Assembly (NCBI RefSeq): GCF_001638985.1
Contig: NW_017265161.1
Location: 316,576-380,575, forward strand
DNA: 64,000 nucleotides
Direction of reading: 5' to 3'
Source of the DNA: Phycomyces blakesleeanus NRRL 1555(-)
Taxonomy: Eukaryota; Mucoromycota; Mucoromycetes; Mucorales; Phycomycetaceae
Made by a program: the position numbers and the translations under genes
Part shown: in pieces, positions 50,845 through 63,228 of the stretch
How the letters are laid out: each line of letters opens with the position of its first letter
Numbering within the stretch: position 1 is the stretch's first letter
Notes under the pieces: generated by a model
What the model was told of the DNA's origin: nothing
Databases searched by the model: none
What the model saw: the letters and a program-made list of their open reading frames with translations, nothing else

Positions 50845-51351
50845 TTTAAATAGGATAGACTATATATTTATATATATTTATAAAAGAAGGAAGAAAAAAA
50901 AAGTAAACCCAAGTTATGAAGTACTAGTGTTGATGCTTGGATTTTTTTTTGTGCGGAGTGTTAAAAAATTATATGTATAAAAGACATCCACCCTTCACCC
51001 TACACCCTACACAAGCTATATATATATATATTGTGTGGAATCACTTGTTTACAAGTCACGCCAGTCAACAGCTTCTGATTTTGTGTCAAGCACACACACA
51101 CACGCACACACGCACATACATACGTAAGTGAACAGAATCTAGTGCGGAGAGTGTATATAAAATTATATTATATATAATATAATTTTAAATGGAAATGAGA
51201 AAGAGGCAGAAACAGAAAAAGATATAAAATAAAATAAAATAAAATAAAATAAATAATATATATATATATATAAATGAATTCAACAGCGGGATTAAACAAA
51301 TAGTTTTTTATTTTTTGTTTCCCTTCTTTGGTACAAACACATACATACATT
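50845..51351. promoter_or_regulatory. Divergent promoter region between hypothetical gene and RDS3
   Basis: About 500 bp separates two divergent starts. It contains CACCCTACACCCTACAC near 50996-51012, (TA)n tracts, a (CA)n/(CACG)n block at 51091-51117 and AAAAT pentamers at 51225-51252. Promoter role is inferred from gene orientation only. Confidence 0.45.
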
Positions 51352-51479
51352 ATGGCAAAGCATCACCCCGATTTGATCTTTTGCCGTAAGCAACCTGGAA
51401 TTGCTATTGGACGTTTGTGTGAAAAGTGCGATGGTAAATGCGTCATTTGCGACAGGTAAATTGTTTAAATATGTATATA

Positions 51480-51512
<33 letters not shown>

Positions 51513-52041
51513 GAATTTGATCAAGAATTTAAACCATTTGTGTACTTGCAGTTATGTACGACCAGCAACACTTGTACGAATTTGCGATGAATGCAATTTT
51601 GGTGAGTTGAATCTACTGCTACTACTATCATTATTATTATTATAAAAAGAAGAAAGAGAGAGAGATAGAGAGAGATTTGAAAGAGGATAATGGACTGATT
51701 AGAATCAATATAAAAAAACAAAAGGTTCATTCCAGGGACGATGTGTGATCTGTGGTTCACCTGGTGTGTCTGATGCTTATTACTGTGTGGGCTGTACGCG
51801 ACTTGAAAAGGATCGCGAGGGCTGTCCAAAGATTATCAACTTGGGATCTTCAAAGACAGGTAAGAACAAGTCAAATATATATATATGTATAAAATAAGGG
51901 ATTTTTTTTATTAACAAATTCTTTTATTTTATTTTTGGGGGTAACTTTCTATTATATTTATTATTACTATTTATTATTATTATTTTTGCTATTAAAGATC
52001 TGTTCTACGAACGAAAGAAGTTTGGATTCAAGAAACGCTAG
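51352..52041 (+). CDS. RDS3: U2 snRNP SF3b subunit Rds3/PHF5A
   Basis: Small zinc protein of the SF3b complex that helps recognise the intron branch point. Exons 51352-51455, 51552-51601, 51725-51859, 51998-52041 join to exactly 110 aa, the family length. It starts [16 protein letters not shown]. The CxxC pairs that form the knotted three-zinc fold are present: [28 protein letters not shown] and YYCVGCT. The C-terminal KKFGFKKR is kept. This is one of the most conserved proteins in eukaryotes and it appears intact. Confidence 0.98.
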
Positions 52042-52127
52042 AACAACAACAATTCATAGAATTAAATTGGAATGTACAAAGAAGAAATAATAGTATGATG
52101 ATGATGATGATGATAATTGAAAGAGCA

Positions 52128-52158
<31 letters not shown>

Positions 52159-52582
52159 AATGTATATTTATAAAAGCATGGTTGATTAACTAAGGATTGA
52201 AGCCCGTTCTTTCTTTCTTTCTTTCTTTTGCGTGTCTTTTTTTTTGGGGGTTTTTTTTTGTTGGAATCAAAGAAAGGTAGGCAGGTTACAAGTTTTTTAA
52301 AGAAAAATAGAAAGGAATAGGAGAGAAGAAGAAGAAAAAAAAAAGGCAAATTACGTACAAGATAAGAGAAAGAAGAAGAATAGGACGGTGTAGAATAGAA
52401 AGAAATAAGTAACTATGGTGAAGGAATTTGACGGAGGAATAAAGAGTAAAAAAAAAAGGAAGAAAAAAAGAGAGGAGGAAGGTAGGTAGCTAAGTTGGAT
52501 AGAGGAAAAGAAAGGGGATATTTTCGTTGTCTTTTTTTGTGGTTGTTGCAAGAAGTATATATATATATATGTATATATGTAG
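52042..52582. other. Convergent 3' region of RDS3 and bZIP gene
   Basis: No gene. It contains (ATG)n near 52097-52112, (TA)n, (TTTC)n at 52207-52229 and purine-rich AAGAAG tracts. Convergent terminators are expected here. Confidence 0.5.
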
Positions 52583-53593
52583 TTAGAAGCGTAGGACACC
52601 TGATGAACCACCTGCTGAAGCACCAACGCCACTACCACCAGCTACCATACTGTGTTGCTGGCGAACGTTAATATTATTATTGTGGTAGAACGGTGATGAG
52701 CGGGAGATTGGCGCTGCTTCTGCTGCTGCTGCAGATCCGGAGGGGTGAGGGACAGAGACAGAAGAAAGAGGAGAGGAAGTATTGGGTCTTGTGGGGCTTG
52801 TACTGGAATTATTCATTCCTTGATAAGAAGAGGAGGATGTGTTGTTGTTATTGTTATTGTTGTTTGCGGGGGAAGAATACATTGATGCGCCTTGGTTAGT
52901 AGACCGCATCATGGGCTGCATCATGGGCTGCATCATAGACTGCATTGGTTTCTGGACGATTGAGGGATGAAAGCCATTGGCCTGTGCAATCGGACAGTCT
53001 TTATGGGCCAATAGAAGGGTCTTGAGGTTAACGATCTCTTCTCTCAATGCCTCGGCTTCCATTTGTAATCGGTCGTTGTCTCCGGATAGATACTCAACCT
53101 TGCCTTGGAGGTTACTCAGCCACTGCTTTTTACGCTGGCGACATTTGAGAGCGGCTAGAAGAAAGCAGAGGGTTTAATTTTTGTAACTATGGCAATAAAA
53201 AGTTGACCTACCAATTCTGTTGCGCTCTAGGAAATTCTTTCGCTTTTCTTCATCCTCAGGGGTCTTTTCTTTGGTTCTTTGGCGCTTCTGTGAGAGTGAT
53301 TCTTTTGGCTCTTCTTGCTGGGCTGTCTTTCGTCGCATGCTCTTCCTGCTCGGGGTCTTTTCGGGCAGTTGGTGGTGTTTTTGTGTTTCTCGATGGATGT
53401 GCTGGTAATCACGTTCATCTGGATATTCTTGTTTGACCTTTACAGGTCGGGCATATTCTGGGATGCCATAGTTTCGATGGCCTTGTTGGTGTGATGATGA
53501 TGTTGGTGGGGATGTTGATGATGTTGGTGATGATATTTGATGTGTCTGTGAATTTGAAGGGTCTGAATTTAATTATAAGAATATTAGTATTAG

Positions 53594-53633
<40 letters not shown>

Positions 53634-54230
53634 GTTTGGTCTTACCATATGACCGGGAATAGGTAGGTTGACTATTGGAAGTCTGAATGCCAAGATTACT
53701 GCCTACAGATTTTTGATGCATAATAGAGCGGTAATCACCGAATTCGTCTGGCTTTGTCGGTCCTTGGAGCATAGAGGGAGACAAGGGACCTGTGCGAAGG
53801 CTTTCCCATCCAAATTGATTGGTGACTTCCTTGGGTAGGACACCGCTTCCTATGAGAGATATTGCTGGACTTGTGATCGAGGCTACGGGCGGTAAGGTTG
53901 GCTTTGGTTCCTTGTCTTTCTTTTCGACTACGGCTGCCCCTGAGAAACTCTTTTCGAAAGGATTTGGTTCCTGATCTAGCTTTGAGCTTGAGTTGAGCGG
54001 AAGGACAGCCATTGGAGGACTATTTGATATTCTGCCGTGAAGAGGAACTAATGAAAATCCAATAAAAATCAAAGAGGTATATTTTTGAGTCAATTATATT
54101 ATTGGTATTAATTGTGTATTACTTTCGAAATAAATAAACATAAACATAATAATATTTTACTTTTGTCGATACTGCCTGGACTAGGGCTATTGGATACCCT
54201 CTGGCCATTAAAGGGATCAGTGTCGGTCAT
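52583..54230 (-). CDS. Atf1/CREB-type bZIP transcription factor
   Basis: Stress-responsive nuclear regulator by family. Exons (transcript order): 54230-54161, 54047-53646, 53562-53212, 53154-52583; 464 aa. The N-terminal region contains EPNPFEKSF, the signature of the osmotic-stress (Aft1_OSA) domain of fungal Atf1 proteins. The basic region reads KRKNFLERNRIAALKCRQRKKQW, interrupted by an intron between Ile and Ala. Leucine-zipper heptads follow (L-x6-L from SNLQGKVEYLSGD to REEIVNLKTLL). The tail has repeated MMQPM units, poly-Asn and Ser/Ala runs. An intron inside the basic region is common in this family. Targets would be CRE (TGACGTCA)-like sites. A canonical TGACGTCA occurs at 4511-4518 upstream of EF2, but I draw no link. 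Confidence 0.92.
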
Positions 54231-56621
54231 CAAAAAAATATGAAATTATAAAAATAATAACAAGGCACAGACTGTATGTATAAATATAAATATAAATATA
54301 AATATATGTATATGTATATGTATGTATGGGTCTGTGTGGTCTATGTCTGTGTGTCGAGGTAATAATATTATATATATATAAATATAATAGAAAGTAAATA
54401 TGTCAGGCCGAGAAACAAATTTAAACAAGTTTTCTTTTTTCTTTTTTTTAGTTTAAATATAAATCATTTGTTTTAATTTTTTATTTATTTATTTAAAGAA
54501 GTGTATATACTGCTTACCAGTTTTTTATTTCCTTTTATATATAAAGGATTGTAAAGACAGTAGGATGGTTTTATTTGAGTTTCTATTAACAATAGTTATG
54601 AAAAGAATATTCAAGCAAATATGTATGTTGAATGTTCATGGCCTTGAAGAGATAAAAGGTATTATATAATGTATCTGTAGCATGTTCATATATTTCAATA
54701 GTATATATATATCTCTTTTATAATGGTTGGTGATAAAGGACAAAGCAAGGCAAGACAAGACAAGGCAAATGGGTTTATACCTTGAGAATTATATATATAA
54801 AAGAAGGAAAGGTCGGATATGGACAACTGCTTTCAAGAGGTATTCTGGCTTTGTATTTTATTTTATTTTTATTTTTTTTCCAAGCTTCTTCGAGTTTCTT
54901 CTTTTTTTTTTTTGACAAAAGCAACAAGCGGTGGACTGTGAATATAGGAAAAAGGGTGAAAAGAAAGAGAAAGAAGCAAACCAAAGAAGAAGAAGACAAA
55001 AAAAATGTGTGGGGAGATTAAAATCAATTACGTAGTAAAAATTGTTTTCAGAGCGAATCATTACATCATCACTCCAAAAGTAGCCTGTCTTTTACCCATT
55101 TGGATCAGCCACGTGGCTGCTTTTGTCCAATTTGGCTCCCTGTCTTTCGGATTTTGACCTTTGATAGGGCCCATTCACCAAAGAACAAGCTTAAGGATAT
55201 TGAAGCGTGCACAAGAAACATATGTACCAAAATAAAAAGGGAGACAAAATGGTACAAAAAAAAAGGTCAATCAAAGTGGAATAATTTAAAGCTATTATCA
55301 CATGAATCAGAACCCTTGGTTGGTTACCATCAATATGTGTAGATAGATACTTATTAGTGTTGCATAATTATGGTTGCCATGTCAACATATATTATTCTCT
55401 CTTTCTTGATCAATGCAACCGAATCCGATTCTATTCTATTTAATTCGATTTAATTCTATAAAACATCTTCTTTAAGTTATGTTTCTATTTGTCAATTACA
55501 CAAGATGATGGTCCAATTACAGGAAATAAAGAACGTAAAATAATAATAATAATACCAATCACCAATGCTTACTACTCAACTTTCATTACTATTATTTCCA
55601 TTATGGTTTGTCTTTTATGTTCTTCCAAAAATGATGGAATCTTTGGGATTTATTCAGTGTATGGAATAAATGAAAATCATTGGTAGCCTTGATATAGCTT
55701 TCTATAATTAATTTCTATAATTTCCATAATTGTTACTATTTATTACCATCTCGACCATCTAGACTCACTCATTTCCGCCCTTAATTGATATGTATATATG
55801 TATATAACTATTGGAGAAATCATATATTCGCACAAAACAATTATCTACATACTAATTAATCTCTTGCCTGTATACATATATATATAAGAGCCAATATGTT
55901 TCTTGGTTATATAAGTTCCAGCTGCTTTAGTAGGCTTATACTGTTTATTTATATAAAGAAAAGAAAAAAGCAGATAGGATCCAAGCAGCAAAATGTATAA
56001 ACGTATTACCGTTTGTACACCCGCGTGTTCTTATTTTATTTATATTTATATTTTTATATATACACTTTGTCTGCTGATAAATTTATACATTTCATCAAGA
56101 TTGTCCATTTCTATTTCGACTTGATCTAAAACAAATCAAAAAGAATTGTATATGTATTTGGTTTACTCTTACTACTACTATTACTATCATTGTTACTTGA
56201 AGGTATTTATAGAAAAATTAAAGAAAGTATAAATAAATAAATATAATTTCTATTTCTATTTCTATTTCTCATTTGAAATGCATACAGCTATAGAATTACA
56301 GAATTACAGAATTACAGAATTACAGAATTACAGAACTGAAAAATCATAAATTGAAACAAAACAAAAAGTTTATTTCAAAGTATATATTTAAGAAAAATAC
56401 GCACACATCACACATCACATCATATCACATACACCAAATAATAATGATAATAATAATAGTAATAGTAATAAAAATAACAATAATAAAGTTGTTTCAAATT
56501 TCTCTGTACAGAACATAATTATTATAGTGATTACTAATACTATTACTACTAATACTTACTACTACCATTATTACTCTTATAATTATAATTATCATTCTCA
56601 TTATCATTATTTTCCCCCTAC
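54231..56621. other. Intergenic region upstream of bZIP gene and downstream of SAPS gene
   Basis: 2.4 kb with no supported gene. Contains AAATAT repeats (54279-54303), a GACAAG/GCAAGG purine tract (54743-54767), CTATTT hexamers (56249-56268) and an 8-bp tandem repeat AATTACAG (about five copies, 56293-56333). The part next to 54230 should hold the bZIP promoter. Confidence 0.5.
56293..56333. repeat. 8-bp tandem repeat (AATTACAG)n
   Basis: Five consecutive AATTACAG units in the 3' flank of the SAPS gene. Confidence 0.9.
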
Positions 56622-59600
56622 TTATTTCGTTTCTTTTAAAGATTCATTTGTCTTTGATTGATCCTTCTTTGCACTAGGAACTGGTGTTTCAGATGCAGTG
56701 ATCTCCATACTTTCAAACTCATCCGAGAATGAAGTCCACTGAAGATCACTTTCCTTGGTGTCACTACTAGTAAAATCTCCAAATGGATCATCTTCAGCCT
56801 CATCATTAACAGCAGCATTTGTAGCATTTGTAGCATTTGTAGGATTGGCAACATTGGCAGTAGGAGGAGTATCAAAGGGAGTCGTGGTAGTGGTTGTACA
56901 GTTTGATGATGGTGACGGTGGTGACGGTGCTGTGTTTGTTGTATTGGTTGTGTTTGTAGTATTTTTAGTATCTGTTTTTGTTGCGGTGGATTGTACAGCA
57001 GAGGTTGGCGAGGGTACCACACTGGTTGCCTGGGCTACTTTGGTTGGCTGCACATCGGCTTCAGTTTCTTTTGCAGGTGTAGGCGTGGGAGTGGAATTAG
57101 GGTTAGGGTTAGGGTTAGGGTTAGGATTTGAGGTTTGGGTTGGAGTGGAGGTTGCAGTCGTATCTGTTACTAGTGTGTCTGCTTTTATTGGGATTTCTGT
57201 TGTAGATGTGGCCGCGGCGGAAGCAGCAGCGGAAGCGGAAGCGGCAGCAGCTGTGGCTGTGGCTGTGGCTGCCACAGTTTCTTCAGTTGGAAATTCATCT
57301 TCTCTTGCATGGCTCTGAGTACGATGAAGCATATTGATTTGTGGAAACTCGGAAAGTCCTCCAGACCAGTCCGCACCTCTACCAACATCCTCTTCATCAT
57401 CACTTCCGTACTCTTCCTCTTCTCCGTGCAAAGTACGCGTATGTGTAGGTGGTTCGTTTTCGTTGGTTATGCCGAACCCGCCGCCATAACCATAATCACG
57501 GTCATAATCATCCCTACCACTTTATTATATATATGTGTGTTTAAAGATTGAGTCAATTAGTTGGCTCCAAAGTCACCGTGGATAACTTTGTTGGTTAGAA
57601 CCTACGTTATCCAGTTTTCATGCTCTTCATCATCATCGTCTTCTTCATCGTCGTCATCTACCGTATCTTCGCCACCCCTTTGGGCCAAGTAACGTGAATA
57701 CTATACAAGTTAAAGTAAATAAATAAGTATGGTTATTGTGTGAAGTAAAAAAAAAAAAGGGGGGGGGGGGGGGGGGGGGATTAGTTAACAAAAAGCTTAA
57801 AAAGAATCTTACCTGACTTGCTGCAGTTCCGTCAAGGACATCTTCATCTTCATCATCTTCACTCATCCCAGCCTCGATTCCATCATTAGGACGTGCACCA
57901 CCCAATGGTAATCGGTCTCTCTCCTTGGTTTCCTTCAACTCGTTGTTGCAATAGTGTTGCCACAAATCCATATTGACATCACCCTTGATTTCAGCTACGA
58001 TTGTTTCTGGATAACCTTCAAACAACTTGATGATCTCATCAGCAATAAATGTCAAATGTCCCATAAATCCAAGACGCATTCCCTTTGGTTTGGCACTAGA
58101 AGAAAAAAATTTAAAAAAAGGAGGGTAAATATCAAATACTCGTTAGATCTTGTTTTGCGGATTCAAAAGTCACCCACTCTTGTCTATGTTTCTCAAACCC
58201 AACTATTTATATATATATATATATATTTTCTCTTTACCATGCTTCATCATTTTCCTTTTGAACCTGAACCATTCGATCTGTCAAACGACCGTCCTTGAAG
58301 ATTGAGATGGCCAGGGTGCGGTTGTATCCCTTGTCCATACGTCCATTGAATACTTGGTGAAGCATATCATAGATTACATAATGCAAAAAGTTGTTCCATG
58401 GGAATGAAAAGAACAGATCCTTTTGTACATATGTGTGTGTGTGTTTGCATAAAATCCAACTTTAGTTTAGTTATCAAAGATTTAAAGATCATCAAGATTG
58501 TGTCTTTATATATATATATAAAATACTTACGGTGCAGGTAGGCATGACCTTGTGCTCTACAAATTTTACTTTGAGATAGTCACCAATGGGCTCTGACTTG
58601 GCTTGTTCGATGTCCTTGGCTGTCAATCTGACAGGAGACGGAGATGGGGACGGAGAAGAGGAAGCTTGTTGCTTGGACTGATTATCACCAGACATGGTTT
58701 GTTGTTTTTGCTGCTGTTGATCGAGTGCCTTTATGTCTGTCTGGTTAGAGTCGGCGTTTGTGTCGTCGTTGTCGTCTGGAGATGAATTGAGATTGGACAT
58801 GTTTGAACAATGGATCAATTCTGCAAACAGTTCACAGATCTTTAATCTTTCGAATCCCAGTGGCATCTGTTCTCCAATCGATGTCTTCATAGGTCCTGTC
58901 TATTATATATTATAAATGTATACATAAATCACACACAAAACAGAAAAAGAAATGATCAGAAATTATGTTAATTACACAAAGAATTGTTGTGAATTAAATT
59001 AATTAGAATTACAAGTATTAGAATAGAAGAAAGAGAAATGAAATCCAATACAAAAGAATAAAAAGAAAAAGAAGAAGAAAAAGACACTCACCACAGATTT
59101 AGGTTTCAAGAGAAGATTATTGAATTCTCCTACATGATCAGCCAGGACACGTAACATGTCTGCAAGAGAAACTGTAGGGTGTCTGAGTGATGCATTTGCC
59201 TGGTATCCATAATTTCCATTTGCCATTGGATCATTATCCATGTCACTTTATGAAAAAACCAAAACGATCGTATTAAGTATACAAAAAATAATAATAATGA
59301 TATCTGTTGGTATTTGGCACTCTTTATGTTATTTAATTTACCTGTTGTTGTGTCGAATGAGATCAATAATGATGGTGACACCATTGATCAATGTGGAGGT
59401 CGAATTAGGAGCATCGGGATTCAACATAAATTTCACTAATTTTTTCATCATTCGTTCACTACAAGCAAATGATAGTAACGATTTATGTGTATAAATAAAA
59501 ACACATGGGCAGAATAATACAGTCAATCAATAGCTGAGCGAATAATGTCTTATAGCAGACATCCTTTTAACATTGGCCTCTAATGTTTATTTTCTAAAAG

Positions 59601-61372
59601 CAAATCCCCATAACAAACCTCTTTAGTTCAATAATCAAATCATTGACACCAATACTGGGGGATTCTGTAAGACTTGTTTGGGACATGCGAATAATTTCAC
59701 ATATACATTGCTGAGCTATCGAGTGCTCCTAAAATAACAACAACAAAAAAGGACATTAGAATAACCGAGCCAAGCCAAGCCAATATATATATATATGAAT
59801 GTTACTTACTTCACTATCCAGGTAAGGATTCAATCTATCGACCAAGTCGTCTAATAAACCTTGATCACTCAGCCACTAGGATAAGAAGAGCAAATGAACC
59901 GACACCAATAATAAAACAGTATGCATAATGATTAATACATTTTTTTTTCGCAGTACATATATCATTACATATTCACATATCCCATGTTTGTGTTTTTATT
60001 TTATTTTATCTGCAACTCACCTGTACAATTCCTTTTGCTTCTGGAAGTTCTTCTAGGTGAACAAGTGTAAGTAATAGGTCCATAATAGCAGAGGTTTGCA
60101 AGTGAGCGAGAATTTTTGACAGATTATCAGGCTTGGATCTAATAAACTCCACCATCTTTTGATATGTATATAAAATTTAATTTAATTATAAATTTATATA
60201 ATTAATTTTATTAGTGAAACAAATAACCACACTTGAATTTCCTTTTGATTTTTTTTTTTTTAGTTTTCAATTATATTGATATTTACCTCTTGGGTCTGCT
60301 TTGTCAATAGAACAGTAATGACTTTACAAAAATAGGATGCCTTTAAAGAATCCAATCCAACAGGTTCTGATTCGTTTGAGATAGCTGTAGCTGTATCTGT
60401 AGCTGTAGCTGTAGCTGTAGCTGTAGTCGTGGTTGTATTGGTGGCTACATCAGTGTTACCAGAAATATTATTAGCGTTGTTGCTGTTGTCGTTGGTTGTA
60501 ATTGCGGTGGTTGTTGGTTGGTCTGATTTTGGAACAATCTTGCGTCTGGGCGCTGCGGGGCGATCCAGAAAAGACCACAGTTCTTCGAGGAGTTCTTTGT
60601 GTTCGATTACAATGGTGTCAATAATAAGCGGAATTTCGCAGGCTATGATTTCGCAAGCCAGGAATGGATATCTAATGTTTATATAATGAACAAAAAAAAA
60701 AGAAGTTATAAAGTGTTTGTATTGTTAATAGACATCTAATTTTTTTTTTAAAAAAATTATCTTTCTTTGCTTGAAAAATAACAATATCAATCACTTAATC
60801 AATTAATCAATTGATTAATATATTGAAAGATACCATCTTTTCTTCTTCTTCTTCTTTTTGCTTTCTTTCTTGCTCATTAATCAAACCATAAAGTTATTAT
60901 CTAGCCTTTATTTTTCTTATACGCACTTGAATCGTTGTCCTTCCTCGAGATGGGTAGCAGTAATGTAGCCAAGGAGCTTGCTAATGTTGTGAGGTTTGCA
61001 GAGACTGATTGTTATATTTTTTTTTAAAAAAAAAAGTGATATATGTATATATAAAGAGAAAGTAGAAGTAGTTAAAGAGATAATATGAAAGAACTGGAAT
61101 GTGTCGCGTTAATAGTTGATGTGGATGAATGAACATCAATACAGGTAATTATGTCTTATAGGCATAGTATACATTTATAGATTTATATAATTATATAGAT
61201 AATTAAATAAATAAATAAATAAAAAAGGATACTATTCGATAAGCTTCTGGTTATGGGACTTTGCTTCTTGTAGGAGATCTTCTTCATCCATCAAGTCTTC
61301 TAGGGTGATGTCCTCTCGATCGAGCAAGGTGTCGATTGCTGACGGGTTGTGAAAACCAAAGCGCCAGAACAT
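56622..61372 (-). CDS. SAPS-domain regulatory subunit of Sit4/PP6 phosphatase
   Basis: Partner of the PP6-type phosphatase Sit4 (yeast Sap proteins, human PPP6R). Thirteen exons (transcript order): 61372-61233, 61004-60927, 60672-60287, 60155-60021, 59875-59810, 59728-59619, 59458-59342, 59245-59092, 58899-58531, 58419-58238, 58095-57813, 57700-57606, 57513-56622; ~1001 aa. The start [18 protein letters not shown] and the segments [48 protein letters not shown] and ENWI are classic SAPS landmarks. The acidic, Ser/Thr/Ala/Pro-rich tail ends with DDPFGDF and WTSFSDEFE motifs. One base too many in exon 3 (near 60658-60664) breaks the frame between ...RFKYPF and LACEII. Everything else is in phase. 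See findings for possible explanations. Confidence 0.93.
57097..57126. repeat. Telomere-like (TTAGGG)4 inside coding sequence
   Basis: Four perfect TTAGGG units plus one TTAGGA lie inside the last exon of the SAPS gene. Read on the minus strand they encode alternating Asn-Pro in the tail. TTAGGG is the usual fungal telomere unit; the tract is short and in frame. Confidence 0.95.
57746..57779. repeat. A13G21 homopolymer junction in SAPS intron
   Basis: Thirteen A followed by 21 G (plus strand) within the intron between exons 11 and 12. On the transcribed strand this is a C21T13 pyrimidine tract, but it sits ~35 nt after the donor rather than next to the acceptor. G runs of this length are unstable and G-quadruplex-capable. 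Confidence 0.9.
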
Positions 61373-61485
61373 GATTGTTGTAAGTGAAAGAGAATGATTA
61401 TTATTGCAATGTTCTTTATGTTGGTGCTTTTTTTTGTTTTTTTTTAATGTTTTGGTTGGTTGGTTGGTTGGTTATTTTTTTCTTC

Positions 61486-61521
<36 letters not shown>

Positions 61522-63228
61522 TTTACTATATAATACTAATAGATAATTATATAAAATATATATAAAAGAAACAGTTATTTTATTATAGAAATTCAAGCAG
61601 AATATATATATATATATATATAGACAGAACTTCAAAGAGAGTGAGAGTGAGAGTGAGAGACAGGAAACCAAGAATCCCGATAGTCACGCGTATGTCATCA
61701 GAAGTTGATGATTGGCTTAAACCCAACCCAAAAGGAAAGAGTCCATTTTTTATTTTTATTATCCTATTGTTTTGTGTATATAACAAGTATTATAAGTTTA
61801 TTTTTACCTTTTTTCTTTTTCTTTTTCTTTAGGTCTCCTTGACAACAGATGATGATAGTAATGATATCGATAATTATAATTATAATGATAGTTGTTAAAT
61901 AAGTTTTTTTTATAAGATAAAAAATAAAAGAAAAAGATAGGTAAAAGGATAAAATGAATATAATATATACAATTGATATTATATTATAAAAAAGAAAAAT
62001 AAAGGAAAAGTAGTCGGGAATTTAGTATTAACGAAAAATACTAAATTTCTTGCTTGTATTCATTCATTCATTTATTTATTTTTGTTCTCCTGAATTAAAC
62101 AAATTAATACTAAAGAGGTTGTTGGCTTAAACAGTGTGTACGAACAACTGCTATATGTACATATATAATAAATATACACTTACAGATATACATATACATA
62201 TACATATAGAGTACATACACTGTATATGCCGTGTAAAAAAAAGAGTATTCAAATATGGAGTGTGATGTTAAAGGCGCCAATCTTAAGGAACAATATGTTA
62301 CATAAAACAATATTGAGTAGTCCGGCAGATACTCATCCTTTCTTTTGTGTAGCAAATTTGCTCCTAAAAAGTCAATTAATCCAGTATGATCACTTGTCTT
62401 TATTCATTAAAGAAAATTATGCAAAAGCTGAAAAGCACTTTTTTTTTTATTTTCACTATTAAAGTAGTTTTTACCAAGAGGAGTACCTGGGTCTAGACAA
62501 TAGGCCCATACCAGTAAAGTGCGAGATATAAAAACCCTTCCACAACTCTTTGAGTCTCATTGATGAGGTCAATGGACTGGTCTTGCAGTCTTGCAATACA
62601 CCTATGATGTTTGTAGAATATTCCCCTTTATTTATTACCTTGATAGTTTACTAATACATCTCTATAGATACCTAGCTACAGAAGTTTAGCTTATCATGAT
62701 TAACCAAACCTTGACCTTTTCGCTTGACATATCTCCCTTTTATTCATCCCAATCCAAAGTAATATATCGATTCTTAACGGGAGAGCACAAAAATATCATA
62801 GATAATATTCAAAACTATACAATAAGATAGGAGTGATAATTGTCCAAGTTTTTTTTTTCTGAAACAGATCTGCAATAGCCAAAAAAATAAATAACAAACT
62901 ACGGTGAGGCGTAAATTATTTATATCTATAAAAGTTCTTGTATTAAGGTCAATATTTATCAGCACTGAGCGAATCTTTTGTATTATACGTATTATCTAAG
63001 CCTTCTGTCTATTTTCTCTCATGTATATATATATCTGGCTGCAAGGCAGGATCCCCAAAAAGGTCCCATTTTCTTATTTCTTTATTTTCATTTTCTCTCT
63101 TCTTCTTGCTATCTATCAATATTTCTGCCTTTCCCTTTCTCCCTTTATTTTTCAGCTGCTTAAAGCCAAGACCAGCGCAACATTTACATCTCTCCACTGC
63201 ACTGACCTGCTACTAAGTTTGTTTCGCA
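61373..63228. other. Divergent region between SAPS gene and kinesin
   Basis: 1.9 kb. Holds TTGG repeats (61450-61471), (AT)n tracts (61490-61516, 61603-61620), GAGAGT repeats (61637-61658) and ATATAC repeats (62185-62206). A small frame starting at 61694 reads MSSEVDDWLKPNPKGK; it could splice to LTTDDDSNDIDNYN near 61832-61900, but the donor is weak. The kinesin leader before 63229 is pyrimidine-rich. No other gene seen. Confidence 0.45.

Noticed and set aside
50195..50980. 261-codon plus-strand frame opposite the low-complexity gene
   Set aside because: Reverse reading of Thr/Ala/Asn codon repeats (poly-Val/Ala); no domain.
57097..57126. True telomere
   Set aside because: Only about four units, internal, in frame within a coding exon.
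56755..57318. 187-codon Val/Gly-rich plus-strand frame
   Set aside because: Shadow of the SAPS tail repeats on the other strand.
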